In this document: positions 22,192 to 31,795 of the stretch, in pieces | How positions within the stretch are numbered: position 1 is the first letter of the stretch | How the letters are laid out: every line of letters starts with the position of its first letter | Assembly: GCA_023014365.1 (NCBI GenBank) | Contig: JAEBUN010000015.1 | Span: forward strand, 248,001 to 312,000 | From: Lepiota brunneoincarnata | Taxonomy: Eukaryota; Basidiomycota; Agaricomycetes; Agaricales; Agaricaceae | Direction: 5' to 3' | Length of the DNA stretch: 64,000 nt | Made by a program: the position numbers and the translations under genes | Notes under the pieces: model-generated | What the model was told of the DNA's origin: nothing | Databases searched by the model: none | What the model saw: the letters and a program-made list of their open reading frames with translations, nothing else

Positions 22192-24370
22192 TCTTATTAA
22201 GAATGGGACAAGGCTGTGGGAGTGATGGGGGGATTTGTCAGGCTGACTCAGCTTAGTCAACCTGACATAATATTTTCTGATTGGCTGGCTGAGGGGGTCG
22301 ATGGCAAGGAGGGGGTTTGGAAGTCTATGAATATGGGGATCTGGGGGTGTGGGGGTGGAGGTGTTGACGGCAAGATTACGGAGTAGGTTGATAGGAAGAA
22401 TGTTGAGGAATAAATTGTTCTTTCTGGGGATAGAAGGGGGTATGGAGAATGCTACGGTAGCGCAGTAAACACGATATCTTGGGGACCAGGGGAGGCCTAT
22501 TGGCCCTCCATTTTGGCGAAGATGCAAAGCAAATTGATAGAGAGAACCTTGAGGAATAACATCTTTGATGGGGGAATTGATGGGGGTATTCCCAATGCTA
22601 GAAGCGTTCACTTGCAATGTAAATTTGGGATTGGGGGGCGGCCATATGCATGGCAAGCCCCTGACTTAACGGATATTTATTGATAGGTGGGATGTTGAGG
22701 AATTGGACATGGCCCCTGATGGCCATCAGAGGGGAAAATGCAAAAAGCGCATTTTGAGTGGCTTCCACTGGCTCAATTGCTACAATACCTTGGGGCCCCT
22801 TTGGGGTACAGATCGCAAAGACCTCGCAAGGATCTGGAACAGAATCAATAGGGAGATTGTGGAGAAACTGTAATTACACTGTAATTCTGAAGGAAATTCG
22901 TCCCAAGGCCCTGCATTTATTTGGAATATTCGCTGCTTGGTCCCATGTTACCCCTCCCATGGGTGGACATGTCCTCAAAGTCCTGAAGCAAATCAATAGC
23001 ACAATATCGTGCAACACTCAGTTTTATATTGTACATGATATTCAATGTCTCCGCTGATATGCTCATTCCCCTCGCGCCAAACCTGGGATTCACGTGTCTT
23101 ACATCTCCACCATGGCCCCCAAATAATCCGCAAATAAATCGATAGGTGGGATGTCGAGCAAGTGGAATTTCTTTGGAAACATCGAAATTCTGGCAATTGC
23201 TGACACATCCGGATCAATCCCCATCTGAGCTTCTCATGCTCAGTCCACCATTGATCTTCCTGCCACCATCCAGCCATAAAAATTCGCTAAAAATACGCTT
23301 AAATTCCCAAAAATTTGGATAATATTGGATACATCCAACATCATTGTAAATCACAAATAAACTGTAAAAATAATTGTTAAAAATTCAGGAAAATTAGAAA
23401 TAAATTACAGATAAATCTAACTGCTCAGACAATGCAAAGTTAATAGTGGAAATTTGATATGATCAATACTAAGGGACCACACCCATACTATGTCCAAGAT
23501 ATAAGTAATATAATCTATTCAAACAATGCTAAGATTAGGATAATTCTAAATTGCAATGGAAATTGACCACACATGCATGCTGGAGGCATGGATTGTGGTC
23601 AGTTTCATGATGTGTTCAAAATATAAGTAGTATAACATATTCAGATAATGCTAGATTGCAATGGAAATTGACTACACATGCATGCTGAAGGCATGGATTG
23701 TGGTCAGTTTCCTGCTGTGTTCACAATATAAGTAACATAACATATTAGGATAATGCTAAATTGCATTGGAAAGTGACTACACATACATATGTACTAAAAG
23801 CATGGATTGTGGTCATTTTCATGCTGTATTCAAGATATAAGTAACATAACATACTTAGACAATACTAAGCTTTAGATAATATAAACAATTAGCATACTCC
23901 AAGTGCCCAGGCCGAAGGGTCTGGGCATCTATTCAGATAATGCTAAGGTCATCAAATAAGATTATGTGATTTCCAAAAACATTCTTTTCACTCAAATTTT
24001 TCTAAGCTTAACTATAATACTAATATCACCCAAATTTGTGTGCCTTCAGCACACAAGTGTAAGCTTAGGCATTTATTGTGATCAGTTTCATGCTGTATTC
24101 AAGATATAAGTAATATAACATACTTAGACAATGCTAAGCTTCAGATAATATAAACAATTAGCACACTCCAAGTGCCCAGGCCAAAGGGTCTGGGCATCTC
24201 TTCAGATAATGCTAAAGTCATCAAACAAGATCATGTGATCCATTCAGTAAAGACCAAACATTAGTAAACAAAGTCATGTGACTTCCAAAAAACTTTGTTT
24301 TCACTCAAATCTTTCTATAATGCTAAAGTCGCCCAAATAGGTGTGCCGAAGGCACACGAGCATAAGCTTG
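22192..24370 (+). repeat. Satellite unit 6 (type B)
   Basis: About 2.18 kb, a diverged type B with its own 5' section. The AT-rich half is shortened by about one hairpin subrepeat. Terminal hairpins lie at 24341-24357 and 24356-24371. Confidence 0.85.
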
Positions 24371-24553
24371 TGTATAAAGAATGGGATGTAGACCCTGAAT
24401 TAGTCAGCTTAGTCAGAATTGGTCAGCTTTTATAATTATGTCAGCAGTTGTTCCCTTCATTCTGACGTGCAGGCCGAAGGTCTAGCATGCTTTGTCAGAC
24501 AATGCCAAAGTCACACAAACTGGGTGTGCCAAAGGTACACAAGCGTAAGCTCA
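24371..24553 (+). repeat. Satellite unit 7, 0.18-kb internally deleted remnant
   Basis: It keeps the unit start (GTATAAAGAATGGGATG) and the end hairpins (GTGTGCC-AAA-GGTACAC, 24524-24540, and AAGCGTAAGCTC), but almost nothing between. Retention of both ends with loss of the middle is typical of non-autonomous transposon derivatives. Confidence 0.7.
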
Positions 24554-25533
24554 TATCTGTGAAGTGGGGAAAGGTCATGTGATTGTCATCAGATACTACC
24601 ATGTGCTTGGTTCTTTGGGTGGGTAAACTATCTCCAAGAAAATTTGGTGGTCTCCTTGATCTTAGTTCTTGATTTGGCAACTGGTAATTGCCAATCTGGG
24701 GTAAATCTGGGGGAGAGATTGTTGGAGCCCAAAGTGGCAGATCTGGATTGATCTTGATCAGACCAGATCAGCTGTGCCCGATAAGGGAGCAAAAGCACAG
24801 AGTATGGTAAGCAGGGGAATTCTAACAAAAACAGATCAAACGTCCTGATAAGGGGCCAGGTAACCCCCCACATGGGAATGCTTGGTCTGGGTGCCGCCAG
24901 CTTAAGCCAAGTATGTAAGTACCAGTCATTAGTCCATGGTAGTAGGTATCCGGTTAGGTGGTGAAGGGTGGGGCACTGGGGCTTTGGGGTTATCCACAGC
25001 TTCTCCCATAGGGATTGCTGATTGGGGAGGTCCACCACCTGGACCTTGGAGCTCTGGGTGAGTCCACATCTGGGTATGCCCTGGGGTTAGATCCCCTATG
25101 GGTGTTCCATCCAAAGTGGGCAGCACAGGCTTAGGGTGCTGAAACAACTCCATGCCACTAGTCCATGGACCTCTGGGAGTGCAACATGGTTGGCTGTGGG
25201 CAAGGCAGAGACCTGGGACAGGTAGGGATCCACACCGGTTGGCATTAGTGAACCACCTGCACAGGAATGGGAAGCCTAGTAACCAGGGCTCTATACTAAC
25301 TCCCTGGCAAAGCATGAGCTGTAGCAGGCCAGGACAGTCTCCTGTGACCTGGCTCAAGTGCACTAAATCCTCTGTCAGTTCTCCTGACTGACTAAGCCAG
25401 GTTAGAGTCTAAGTTGATTCTGGGGTTCAGTGCATCTGGTGCTTGCCCTGCAAGAGCGCATAGCAATAGGGTCCTCCCTCACAGGAGGGCCCTATACCTC
25501 ATAAATTGTTGATTTCAAAAAAAAAAAAAAAAA
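24554..25533 (+). mobile_element. SINE-like element, body and poly-A tail
   Basis: It resumes with ATCTGTGAAGTGGGG, the same point that follows the tRNA-like head in the inverted copy at 1-704. It runs through the body shared with that copy and ends with ATAAATTGTTGATTTC and 17 A residues (25517-25533). That tail is shared with LINE copies ending near 27302 and 28543. The target duplication follows at once. Without the array the element would be about 1.08 kb, long for a SINE. Confidence 0.8.
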
Positions 25534-25550
25534 GTCCAGATACTAGTATT
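25534..25550 (+). repeat. Target-site duplication, right copy
   Basis: GTCCAGATACTAGTATT directly follows the A-tail and matches 1852-1867 with one substitution in the first 14 positions and a small difference at the T-rich end. Confidence 0.8.
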
Positions 25551-25888
25551 TGTCCAGAGGGGAGTATGTACTACATGCTCCCTCCTCCAGCCACTGTCCT
25601 CTGGGAAGGTGTGGTAGCAGAGTGGGCTACTTGGTGGGACCCCATGTGTCTGATGCCCTTCAGGTGCAGGCATGTACTAACCACTGGGTAGATTCCCACT
25701 TGTTTCTCTGCTTCTTTTGGGCAGTCCTCTCCTGAGCTTGGGGTAATGCAAGCTCACATTGGCAGGTATGCCAGTATGTAGGGCAGACTTTGTAGCAACT
25801 TGCCCCCTGTAGTAGGTAGTTGCATGTGGCCTCCCATCATGGCCTACATTATAAATTGTAGATTTTTTTTTAAAAAAAAAAAAAAAAA
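25551..25888 (+). mobile_element. Retroelement 3' end with the shared LINE-type tail
   Basis: No coding sequence is recognised. The stretch ends in CATTATAAATTGTAGAT, a T run and at least 16 A residues. This is a variant of the tail on nearby LINE and SINE copies, so it is probably a 5'-truncated retroposed copy. Confidence 0.45.
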
Positions 25889-26162
25889 CAGGATGACCCA
25901 GAGCAAGCATGGCATACTGCAACTCAGCGTGGTCACAAAGCTTCTGGAGATGAAGATGGATAGGGATCAGGCCCACAATGGCCCCGACCCCCCCATCAGG
26001 AGATGTCCTAAAGGTGCCAGTAATCCAGAGTGCAGCCCAGTGCTACATCCAGCGGAGGTGGTCCAGAGCACCCTTGCACCTAGCATCCCAGTAATACCAC
26101 AGATGAAAGCTGTATGTGGCACCTCTCTGGAGGTATCTGGCTCTAGGAAATCAGCCCTTGGA
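25889..26162 (+). pseudogene. Degenerate LINE sequence upstream of a solo LTR
   Basis: I recognise no domain. It reads directly into the LINE C-terminal segment that continues at 26581 when the solo LTR and one copy of its duplication are ignored, so it is taken as the same LINE copy. Confidence 0.4.
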
Positions 26163-26580
26163 TGTTATCAGAAGTCCCCTTAAACTCCCCTTATCGGAAG
26201 CCTCACCGGAAGGAACTCTTATCAGAAGCACCCAAGTAATATAAATAGATAGAAGACCTGCCACCCTGAAACCATCAGAAGAACTATCAGAACAATCTAT
26301 ACTTAGATAGATAAGGATATGACTCACTTACCTGGGTCCAGACATATATAGTAGGAGCACAGCCACACATAGTAGTATATAAGGATACTGTACCATACCC
26401 TTGTATCCTTATCTTAGTGTTATACAGTTCTTGCCTCCTATACCTCTTTGCCCTTAAACTGGCTGGACTATAGTGCTCCGTCGTCTCTAAGTCACGCCTA
26501 GTAGGACAAGACCAAGTCTGTATAGACATCTTGCCACGAACGCCGTGCTACTCAAGAGCGAACCCCTAACCCGGGTAACA
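26163..26580 (+). mobile_element. Solo LTR (418 bp)
   Basis: It starts TGTTATCAGAAG, ends CCGGGTAACA, and is flanked by the 5-bp duplication TTGGA (26158-26162 / 26581-26585). It contains TATA-like stretches (26232-26240 and 26373-26379). No internal region remains, so the parent element was lost by LTR-LTR recombination. The superfamily cannot be told from the LTR alone. Confidence 0.75.
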
Positions 26581-27302
26581 TTGGATGTCTGTCACTGGCA
26601 TGGTATGGGCAGTTTGCACTATACTCAGTCACACCCCTATCAGGGAGTACCATGCTAGATTCTATCCCCAGGAGGATCACTCCTGTCCTTGTGGGTTGTG
26701 GATTGAAACCTGCACTCACATTCTCACTTCCTGTCCAAAGTATACACGATGTGGTGGCTTACCCCGCAACCTCAATGCCCTTCTGAGCTTTCTGGAACAG
26801 AATCCCTCTGCATTTTCATTCCAATCCTGCCCTCCTGAGGGAGTGGGATAACTGGGGAGGGCCTTTGGGTTATTCCCCCCTTGTGGGCTTTGGTCTCAAA
26901 GAGTCCATGGTTATTCACCAGCTGCCCTCAGGTGGCTTGAAGTGATTTACTGCAAATTGATGCATTACTCTGATGAGGGGGGGACCTGAAGCTCTTAAAG
27001 CTGTTGCCTGCAAGGTATAGGGATTTACAGGGAATTGACCCCTAACCCCCTTTGGGGGGAGGACCCCTGGGTCCTATCCACCCCTCATCTGTCGTACCCT
27101 GGTTTTCATCAGGGTAGCGAGCTCTTCACCTATGCGCACTTCTTTATGGAGTGTAGCCTTTCGAGTCAGTGGGACTCTCTTCCCTACCTTTAGTGGTAGT
27201 TATACCCTGTATTAGTTGCCTTGTACATAGCTAGTGCACGCAGACTGTGTTTGAGCACTGCATTATAAATTGTTGATCTCAAAAAAAAAAAAAGAAAAAA
27301 AG
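26581..27302 (+). pseudogene. LINE ORF2 C-terminal Cys-rich segment, 3' UTR and A-tail
   Basis: ORF 26585-26851 has REYHARFYPQEDHSCPCG, then CTHILTSCPKY. This is a CX-CX-H-C zinc-binding end following RNase H in fungal LINEs. A C-rich untranslated region follows, then CATTATAAATTGTTGATCTC and an A-tail (27280-27302). The same 3' region recurs in the truncated copy 27986-28543. It is interrupted upstream by the solo LTR, so it is not functional. Confidence 0.65.
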
Positions 27303-27517
27303 ATACATGTCCACTCTGGATGGAGTGGAGCACCTACAACACCTTCACCATCCCAAGAGACAGTGGAAGGGGCTTTATGAAGATTTTGCCAAGGGGGCTC
27401 TTGCATGAACAAGACATCAAAGTCATTTTTATACAACTCAAGATAAGAGTCCAGCAAAATATAATTACAATTTACATTTTGAGAGCATATATGTAACTTG
27501 TTAAGGAACCTAGGCAT
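27303..27517 (-). pseudogene. LINE ORF2 start (endonuclease domain), truncated
   Basis: On the minus strand the segment reads LHICSQNVNCN, then FDVLFMQEPPWQ. This matches the opening of the EEP-type endonuclease of LINE ORF2, including the N and E positions of the active site. It is cut after about 65 codons by the A-tail of the plus-strand LINE. It lies just downstream of the minus-strand ORF1 fragment, in the expected ORF1-ORF2 order. Confidence 0.6.
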
Positions 27518-27600
27518 TACTCCTAGACTAAGTTAGCAAGACCTTGGGGGCGGTAGATGAACCACATACCTCCTGATATCTCTTCTTGACCCAACTGTTC

Positions 27601-27985
27601 TCAAAATGCTTGTGCCAGAAAGGGCATTTCTTGTTGTGGGCAGCATGGGGACTGGGGAGGGCATGGAGTGCCCTCAGCTGTGCCAGTGACTGGTGGGTTT
27701 ACATTGGGGTGGGCCTTGCAGCACCCCACCATCAACCTGTGGTTCTCCTCGCTGTGTGGCTCAGAGTAAACAGGGCAGGTCAGGAATCGTGCCTTGCAGA
27801 CATTAGTTGGGTGCCCCCACTGCCAGCAATGATGGCAGAGGGATGTCCCCACTTGCTGGAAAGCTACACTTATAGGGCAAGCATGGGGCCCAATGGCCAA
27901 TGACCTTCCAATCATCAACTTGGAAGAGAACCTGGTCTGCAAGTCCCAGATTTTGAACCAGACAGTCATGGTGTCTGAAGTACAT
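27601..27985 (-). pseudogene. LINE ORF1 zinc-knuckle region
   Basis: The minus-strand ORF contains CHHCWQWGHPTNVC (CX2CX4HX4C), then CPVYSEPHSEENH, in which an expected second Cys is Tyr, then GCCKAHPNVNPP. This pattern is familiar from ORF1 of basidiomycete LINEs and implies RNA binding in the parent protein. The upstream part of the same ORF1 lies at 28544-28970, separated by a LINE insertion. Confidence 0.65.
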
Positions 27986-28543
27986 GCAGCGTGGCAGCTT
28001 ACCCTGCAACCTCAATGCCCTCTTGGGCTTTCTGGAACATAATCCTTCTGCATTTTTGTTTCAATCCCACCCCCATGAGGGAGTGGGATAACTGGGGAGG
28101 GCCTTTGGGTTATTCCCCCCTCATGGACTTTGTCCTCGAAGAGTCGACAGTTATTTGCCCTCCACTTTTGGGTGGGGTGTAGCAATTTGTGGCAAATTGA
28201 CATCTAACCTTGTAAAGAGGGGGACCTGAGGCTCTTAGAGAGACTTAGCCTGCAGGGTGTAGGGATTTACAGAGAATTGACTCCTAACCCCCTTCAGGGG
28301 GGGGACCTGTTGTCCCCACCCACCCCTTGTCTATCATGTCCCAGTTTTCATTGGGGCAGTAAACTCTTCACCCACAGGCACTTCTTTATGGAGTGTAGCC
28401 TTTCAAGTCAGTGGGACTCTCTTCCTTACCTTTAGTGGTAGTTGTACCCTGTATTAGTTGCCTTGTACATAGCTAGTGCATACAGACTGTGTTCAGGCAC
28501 TGCATTATAAATTGTTGATTTCAGAAAAAAAAAAAAAAAAAGA
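27986..28543 (+). mobile_element. 5'-truncated LINE copy inserted in LINE ORF1
   Basis: It starts with GTGGCAGCTTACCCTGCAACC, equivalent to about 26751 in the neighbouring copy. It carries the same 3' UTR and the tail ATAAATTGTTGATTTC plus about 18 A. It interrupts the minus-strand ORF1, whose reading resumes at 28544. I see no clear target duplication. Confidence 0.6.
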
Positions 28544-28970
28544 TTACATTAAGATCTGTAACAGACATGACCAGGTCAGTTGCAAGGGACAAGCCATCAT
28601 ATGCCAGTGAGGTGGACATGACATTAAGGGGGAACTTCACATTGAGGAGGGCCTGATTGGCTCCCACAACAACCTGGGATAAATTCTTGACTGGGAGATG
28701 AAGGCCCACAAACAGGATGATGACCTGGTACCTCATGGGGCCAGAGGTAGTATTGCAAGGCTTCCCAGATGATGGAGTGGGGGACCCCCTACCAACAGTG
28801 TGGAGGATGTCCATGGGAGAGAGGTGTGGGAAAGCCCTCACCATAGCAGCAATGGCTTCCACAACCTTGGTATTGCCATCCCTTGTTTACACCATTGATC
28901 CAGAGGGGGATTTGAAGCAACAGCATCTCAACAGGCTGCACTCCTCTATCACAAGGGTATAGGCCAACCA
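28544..28970 (-). pseudogene. LINE ORF1 N-terminal part
   Basis: Minus-strand ORF 28862-28544 (MEAIAAMVRAFPHLSPMDIL...) lines up as the upstream portion of the knuckle-bearing ORF1 at 27601-27985. The adjacent reading to 28970 continues out of frame. No catalytic domain is expected here. Confidence 0.45.
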
Positions 28971-29575
28971 ATCATCTGCTTGCATAGTGGCTGGTACCCA
29001 CTGGCTGCTGTGCAGGAGGCTGCAGGCCATCTTGGTAGCTTGCATGTTTGCAGGCAGGTGCTTGGTCAGGCAGGCTGTGGGGAGGGTTCTGCTTGCTGAT
29101 GCAGAGCTCCACTCCATTCGGCTGGGAGTAGGCATGGTCCTAGACTGTGCCAAAACTGATCACATCTTCATATACACCAGCTCCATGGGCTCTGCCCGCA
29201 GAGCTGTTGATCCCTCTGTTCACACTGCCAGGCTCATTCCCTGGAGGTGTGTTGGTCTCTGGATCACTGGTTGTCTGCCAAGGCCCAGTGAACCATCACC
29301 TTCTGGCAGGTGCCTTCAGGCTCTGTTGCAGAGCTTCACTCTGATGCTATTGTGATGGCAAAGGAGCTCCATGTCTTGCTGGGCATACACCTGGCAACCA
29401 CCATTGACTCCCTCCAGGCTGAGGTCACAAGGGGGTGTATTGACAAGTGGGTGAACATGTTTCACTCACCCTTGTATTGGGGTAGGAATTTTCTCCCCCT
29501 GTTGGCTGGTTTCCATCAAGGTAGCAGGCTCTTCACTCATGCGCACTTCTTTATGGGGCATAGTGAATTTACCAC
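28971..29575 (+). pseudogene. LINE RNase H fragment
   Basis: ORF 28987-29355 contains DAELHSIRLGVGMVL, then FIYTSSMGSARRAVDPS. These match the middle of RNase H in fungal LINE ORF2; the usual Asp of the FSDS-like motif is lost (YTSS). A frameshift near 29340 leads into TRGCIDKWVNMFHSPLYWGR, the segment also seen at 705-842. It ends before the minisatellite at 29575. Confidence 0.6.
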
Positions 29576-29665
29576 CACCACTACTGCACCTTACCACACT
29601 AGTGTCACAGTAGTATCACAGTAAAGTGGCAGTAATGTGTGGTAATGTGTGGTAATGTGGCAAAA
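29576..29665 (+). repeat. GTCACAGTA / TGGCAGTAATGTG minisatellite
   Basis: Short imperfect repeats such as GTCACAGTAGTATCACAGTA and GGTAATGTGTGGTAATGTG. The same theme recurs at 43560-43740 and 58380-58560. Confidence 0.5.
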
Positions 29666-30464
29666 ATTGAGCCTGGGCCCAAGCTGGCCAGGGCCTGCCC
29701 TAAAAGACTTTGATTTCTGGTAAAGTGCCAAGTAACACATCAAATTTGAGGTTGCCCAATTCCTAGTCAACATAGTTTACTGTTAAGACAACAATGGTAA
29801 CTGATCATTTTTTTTTTTCTTTTGGTCAGGGCAAAAACTGATTACCAGCTAACCTCTAAGACTAGGTCCCAAGAGTGTGAGGTTCTCCCTATCAGGCATA
29901 CTCACTAAAAACCCTTGGTGTTACATGGTTTCCCATTACACCCTCCTGTGATTTCACACTGGCTTTAAGCCTAGTGCTAGTCAATCATGTTGACTTGTGT
30001 CTTTATGATCCCTTTCACTCAGGGCAGGCCCAAAATTGTGATTGAACAGTTATTGTTCATTCGTTTTTGGTTTGCTTGTTTGTTCCCCCCCTTAAGGTTG
30101 GTTCTTTTTCTCTTTTGGTCTGTTTATCTCTATTTGTTCTTTGTGCGTGATTTTTTATGTCCACTATTATATGTTGATGGTTACTTCTTTTTCTTTTTTG
30201 TTGACTGTTGTTAGGTAGTTCTTTTGTCCTCATTTTGCTTTGTAGTTTCTTATTGCTTGTTTCCTTTTTTTGTACAGTACTCTTTCTGTTATTTTCCAAT
30301 CTATGTCTAGTTTCTCTTTCATCATTGTGTTCCATGCGTCTGTTAATGTTTTGTCTGTATGTTCAGTTTTGTTTATTACCCTTTCGTTTCTTTTTTTCCA
30401 TATTAGCCATATTGTTTCTGTTATCATTTCTTTATACTTTTCTGTTATGTTCCTTGTGGTTGTA

Positions 30465-30740
30465 TCATTTTTCGTTTTTCTGGCCTATTATGACGGCTCC
30501 TATTCCCATTAGGATACCTATGTCTGGTTTAACCCAGGGTATGTCATCTGTTGACTTTGTCCATGTCTCTTCTACATGTTTCCATATTTTTGTTGTTCCT
30601 TTTTTGCATTTGAAGAGTATGTGTTCTATTGATTCTATTGGGCTGCAAACGCATGTTGCCCTTTCTTCTAGTCCTGGGATTCTCATGAAGTACTGTCCAC
30701 ATTTTATTCTATTGTGTATTATCTTCTATATGAAGTCTGC
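30465..30740 (-). pseudogene. LINE ORF2 C-terminal zinc-binding segment
   Basis: The minus-strand frame reads CVCSPIESIEHILFKCK, a C-X-C-X7-H-X4-C arrangement like the zf-RVT end of LINE ORF2. It follows RNase H in the expected order. Downstream frames to 30057 are fragments of the C-terminal tail. Confidence 0.65.
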
Positions 30741-30938
30741 AATCTTATATGGTATTATTCCTTTGTTTAAACCTTTCCGTATGTTTTTTTCTGTTGGTCT
30801 GATGTTGAGGGCTTCTTCTATGTGTGCTTTTGCTTTTTCTATATTGTTTCTCGTTGTTCTTGTTCCTGGGTTGCCTTTTTTTTCCTTTATTATTAGTTCA
30901 TATGCTGTGTCTTGTTCTAGTGCTTGGAGTCTTGCTCC

Positions 30939-31530
30939 TCACCATTTGAAGGTTTCATCAAGTCTTTTTTCACTTTCTCCTGTTACTCCATTCTCTCCTA
31001 TTTGGTTTTTTGTTGCTTTGTCTGCTAGTTCATCTGCTTTCTTGTTTCCTTCTATTCCACTGTGTCCTTTTATCCATTTGAATTCTGTTGGCCATTGTCT
31101 TTTTCTTAGTCTGTTCATTAGTAGTCTCCAGTCATTTTTGTATTGGGTTTCAAGATAGTTTATATCTTCCCATTTCTTTGCTCTGTTTAGTATTCTGTCT
31201 ATTGTGGATTCTGAGTTGGATTTTATTGTGATTTTTCCTGGTGTTAGGAGGGCTTCTGAGATTGCGATTATTTCCGCTCTTTGGCTTGTCATTTCTCCTT
31301 CTGTTAGTCTTATGCTTCTATTTCATTTGCTTTCTTTGTCTATCCATATTCCACATCCTGTGGTGGCTCTTCTCATCTTTGTTTTTGGTGCATGATCCAT
31401 CTGTGTATATCATTTTTTCTGTGCTTCTGTCATTTCTTAAGGGTGTTCTTTTTGCTGGTTTTAGGTGTAGTGTTGTGTCTTTGATTCCTCTTGTCTTGTA
31501 TCTTTGTTTGTTGCTGAAGATTCTCATCAT
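30939..31530 (-). pseudogene. LINE ORF2 RNase H domain
   Basis: Two minus-strand frames make up the domain. The first has IYTDGSCTKNKDEK (the first catalytic Asp in TDGS). The second has QRAEIIAISEAL (the catalytic Glu), then KSNSESTIDRI, where the usual Asp of SDS is Asn, and FKWIKGHSGIEGNKKADELAD (the last catalytic region). The frame break between them and the altered residue point to loss of function. Confidence 0.7.
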
Positions 31531-31795
31531 GTCTTCTATTGGTCTGTTTTCTTTTATTTCTGGGTTGAAGAGGACCAGGGTCTTCTCTGAAGTCTGTCAT
31601 CGCGTATCTTCTTATTCTGTTTGGTGTATGATCTAGGTTGTCTTCGTTTTCTTTGTGTCTTGATGGGTTCATTTTTTCTGGGATTTTTTCCATTATCTTG
31701 TTTGCCATGTTTTTGAGGCTTTCCTTTGTTTGTCTGGTTTTGTTGGTTGTTATGTAGTCTTCTAGGTTGCCTACTGTCATTATTTTCTTTTTATC

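Larger units (their letters stand above)
1969..24553 (+). repeat. Higher-order satellite array (A-B-A-B-A-B plus remnant) inserted in a SINE
   Basis: Six full units and one remnant lie head to tail. Units start with TC(T)TATWAAGAATGGG or TCTATAAGAGAATGGG and end with two adjacent hairpins. Units 1, 3 and 5 (type A) share one version of the GC-richer half, for example GGAAGAGGTGTCTGTAGAGG. Units 2, 4 and 6 (type B) share another, for example GAAGGGGGCATGGAG or its variants. The 3' halves of units 1 and 5 are nearly identical. No unit has a conserved long ORF. The array is broken only by the retrotransposon in unit 3. The origin is unknown; both tandem expansion of a non-autonomous transposon and insertion of a preformed array are possible. 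Confidence 0.85.

Noticed and set aside
1969..24553. Array as ribosomal spacer or 5S gene cluster
   Set aside because: I found no 5S, 5.8S, 18S or 28S-like sequence in any unit.
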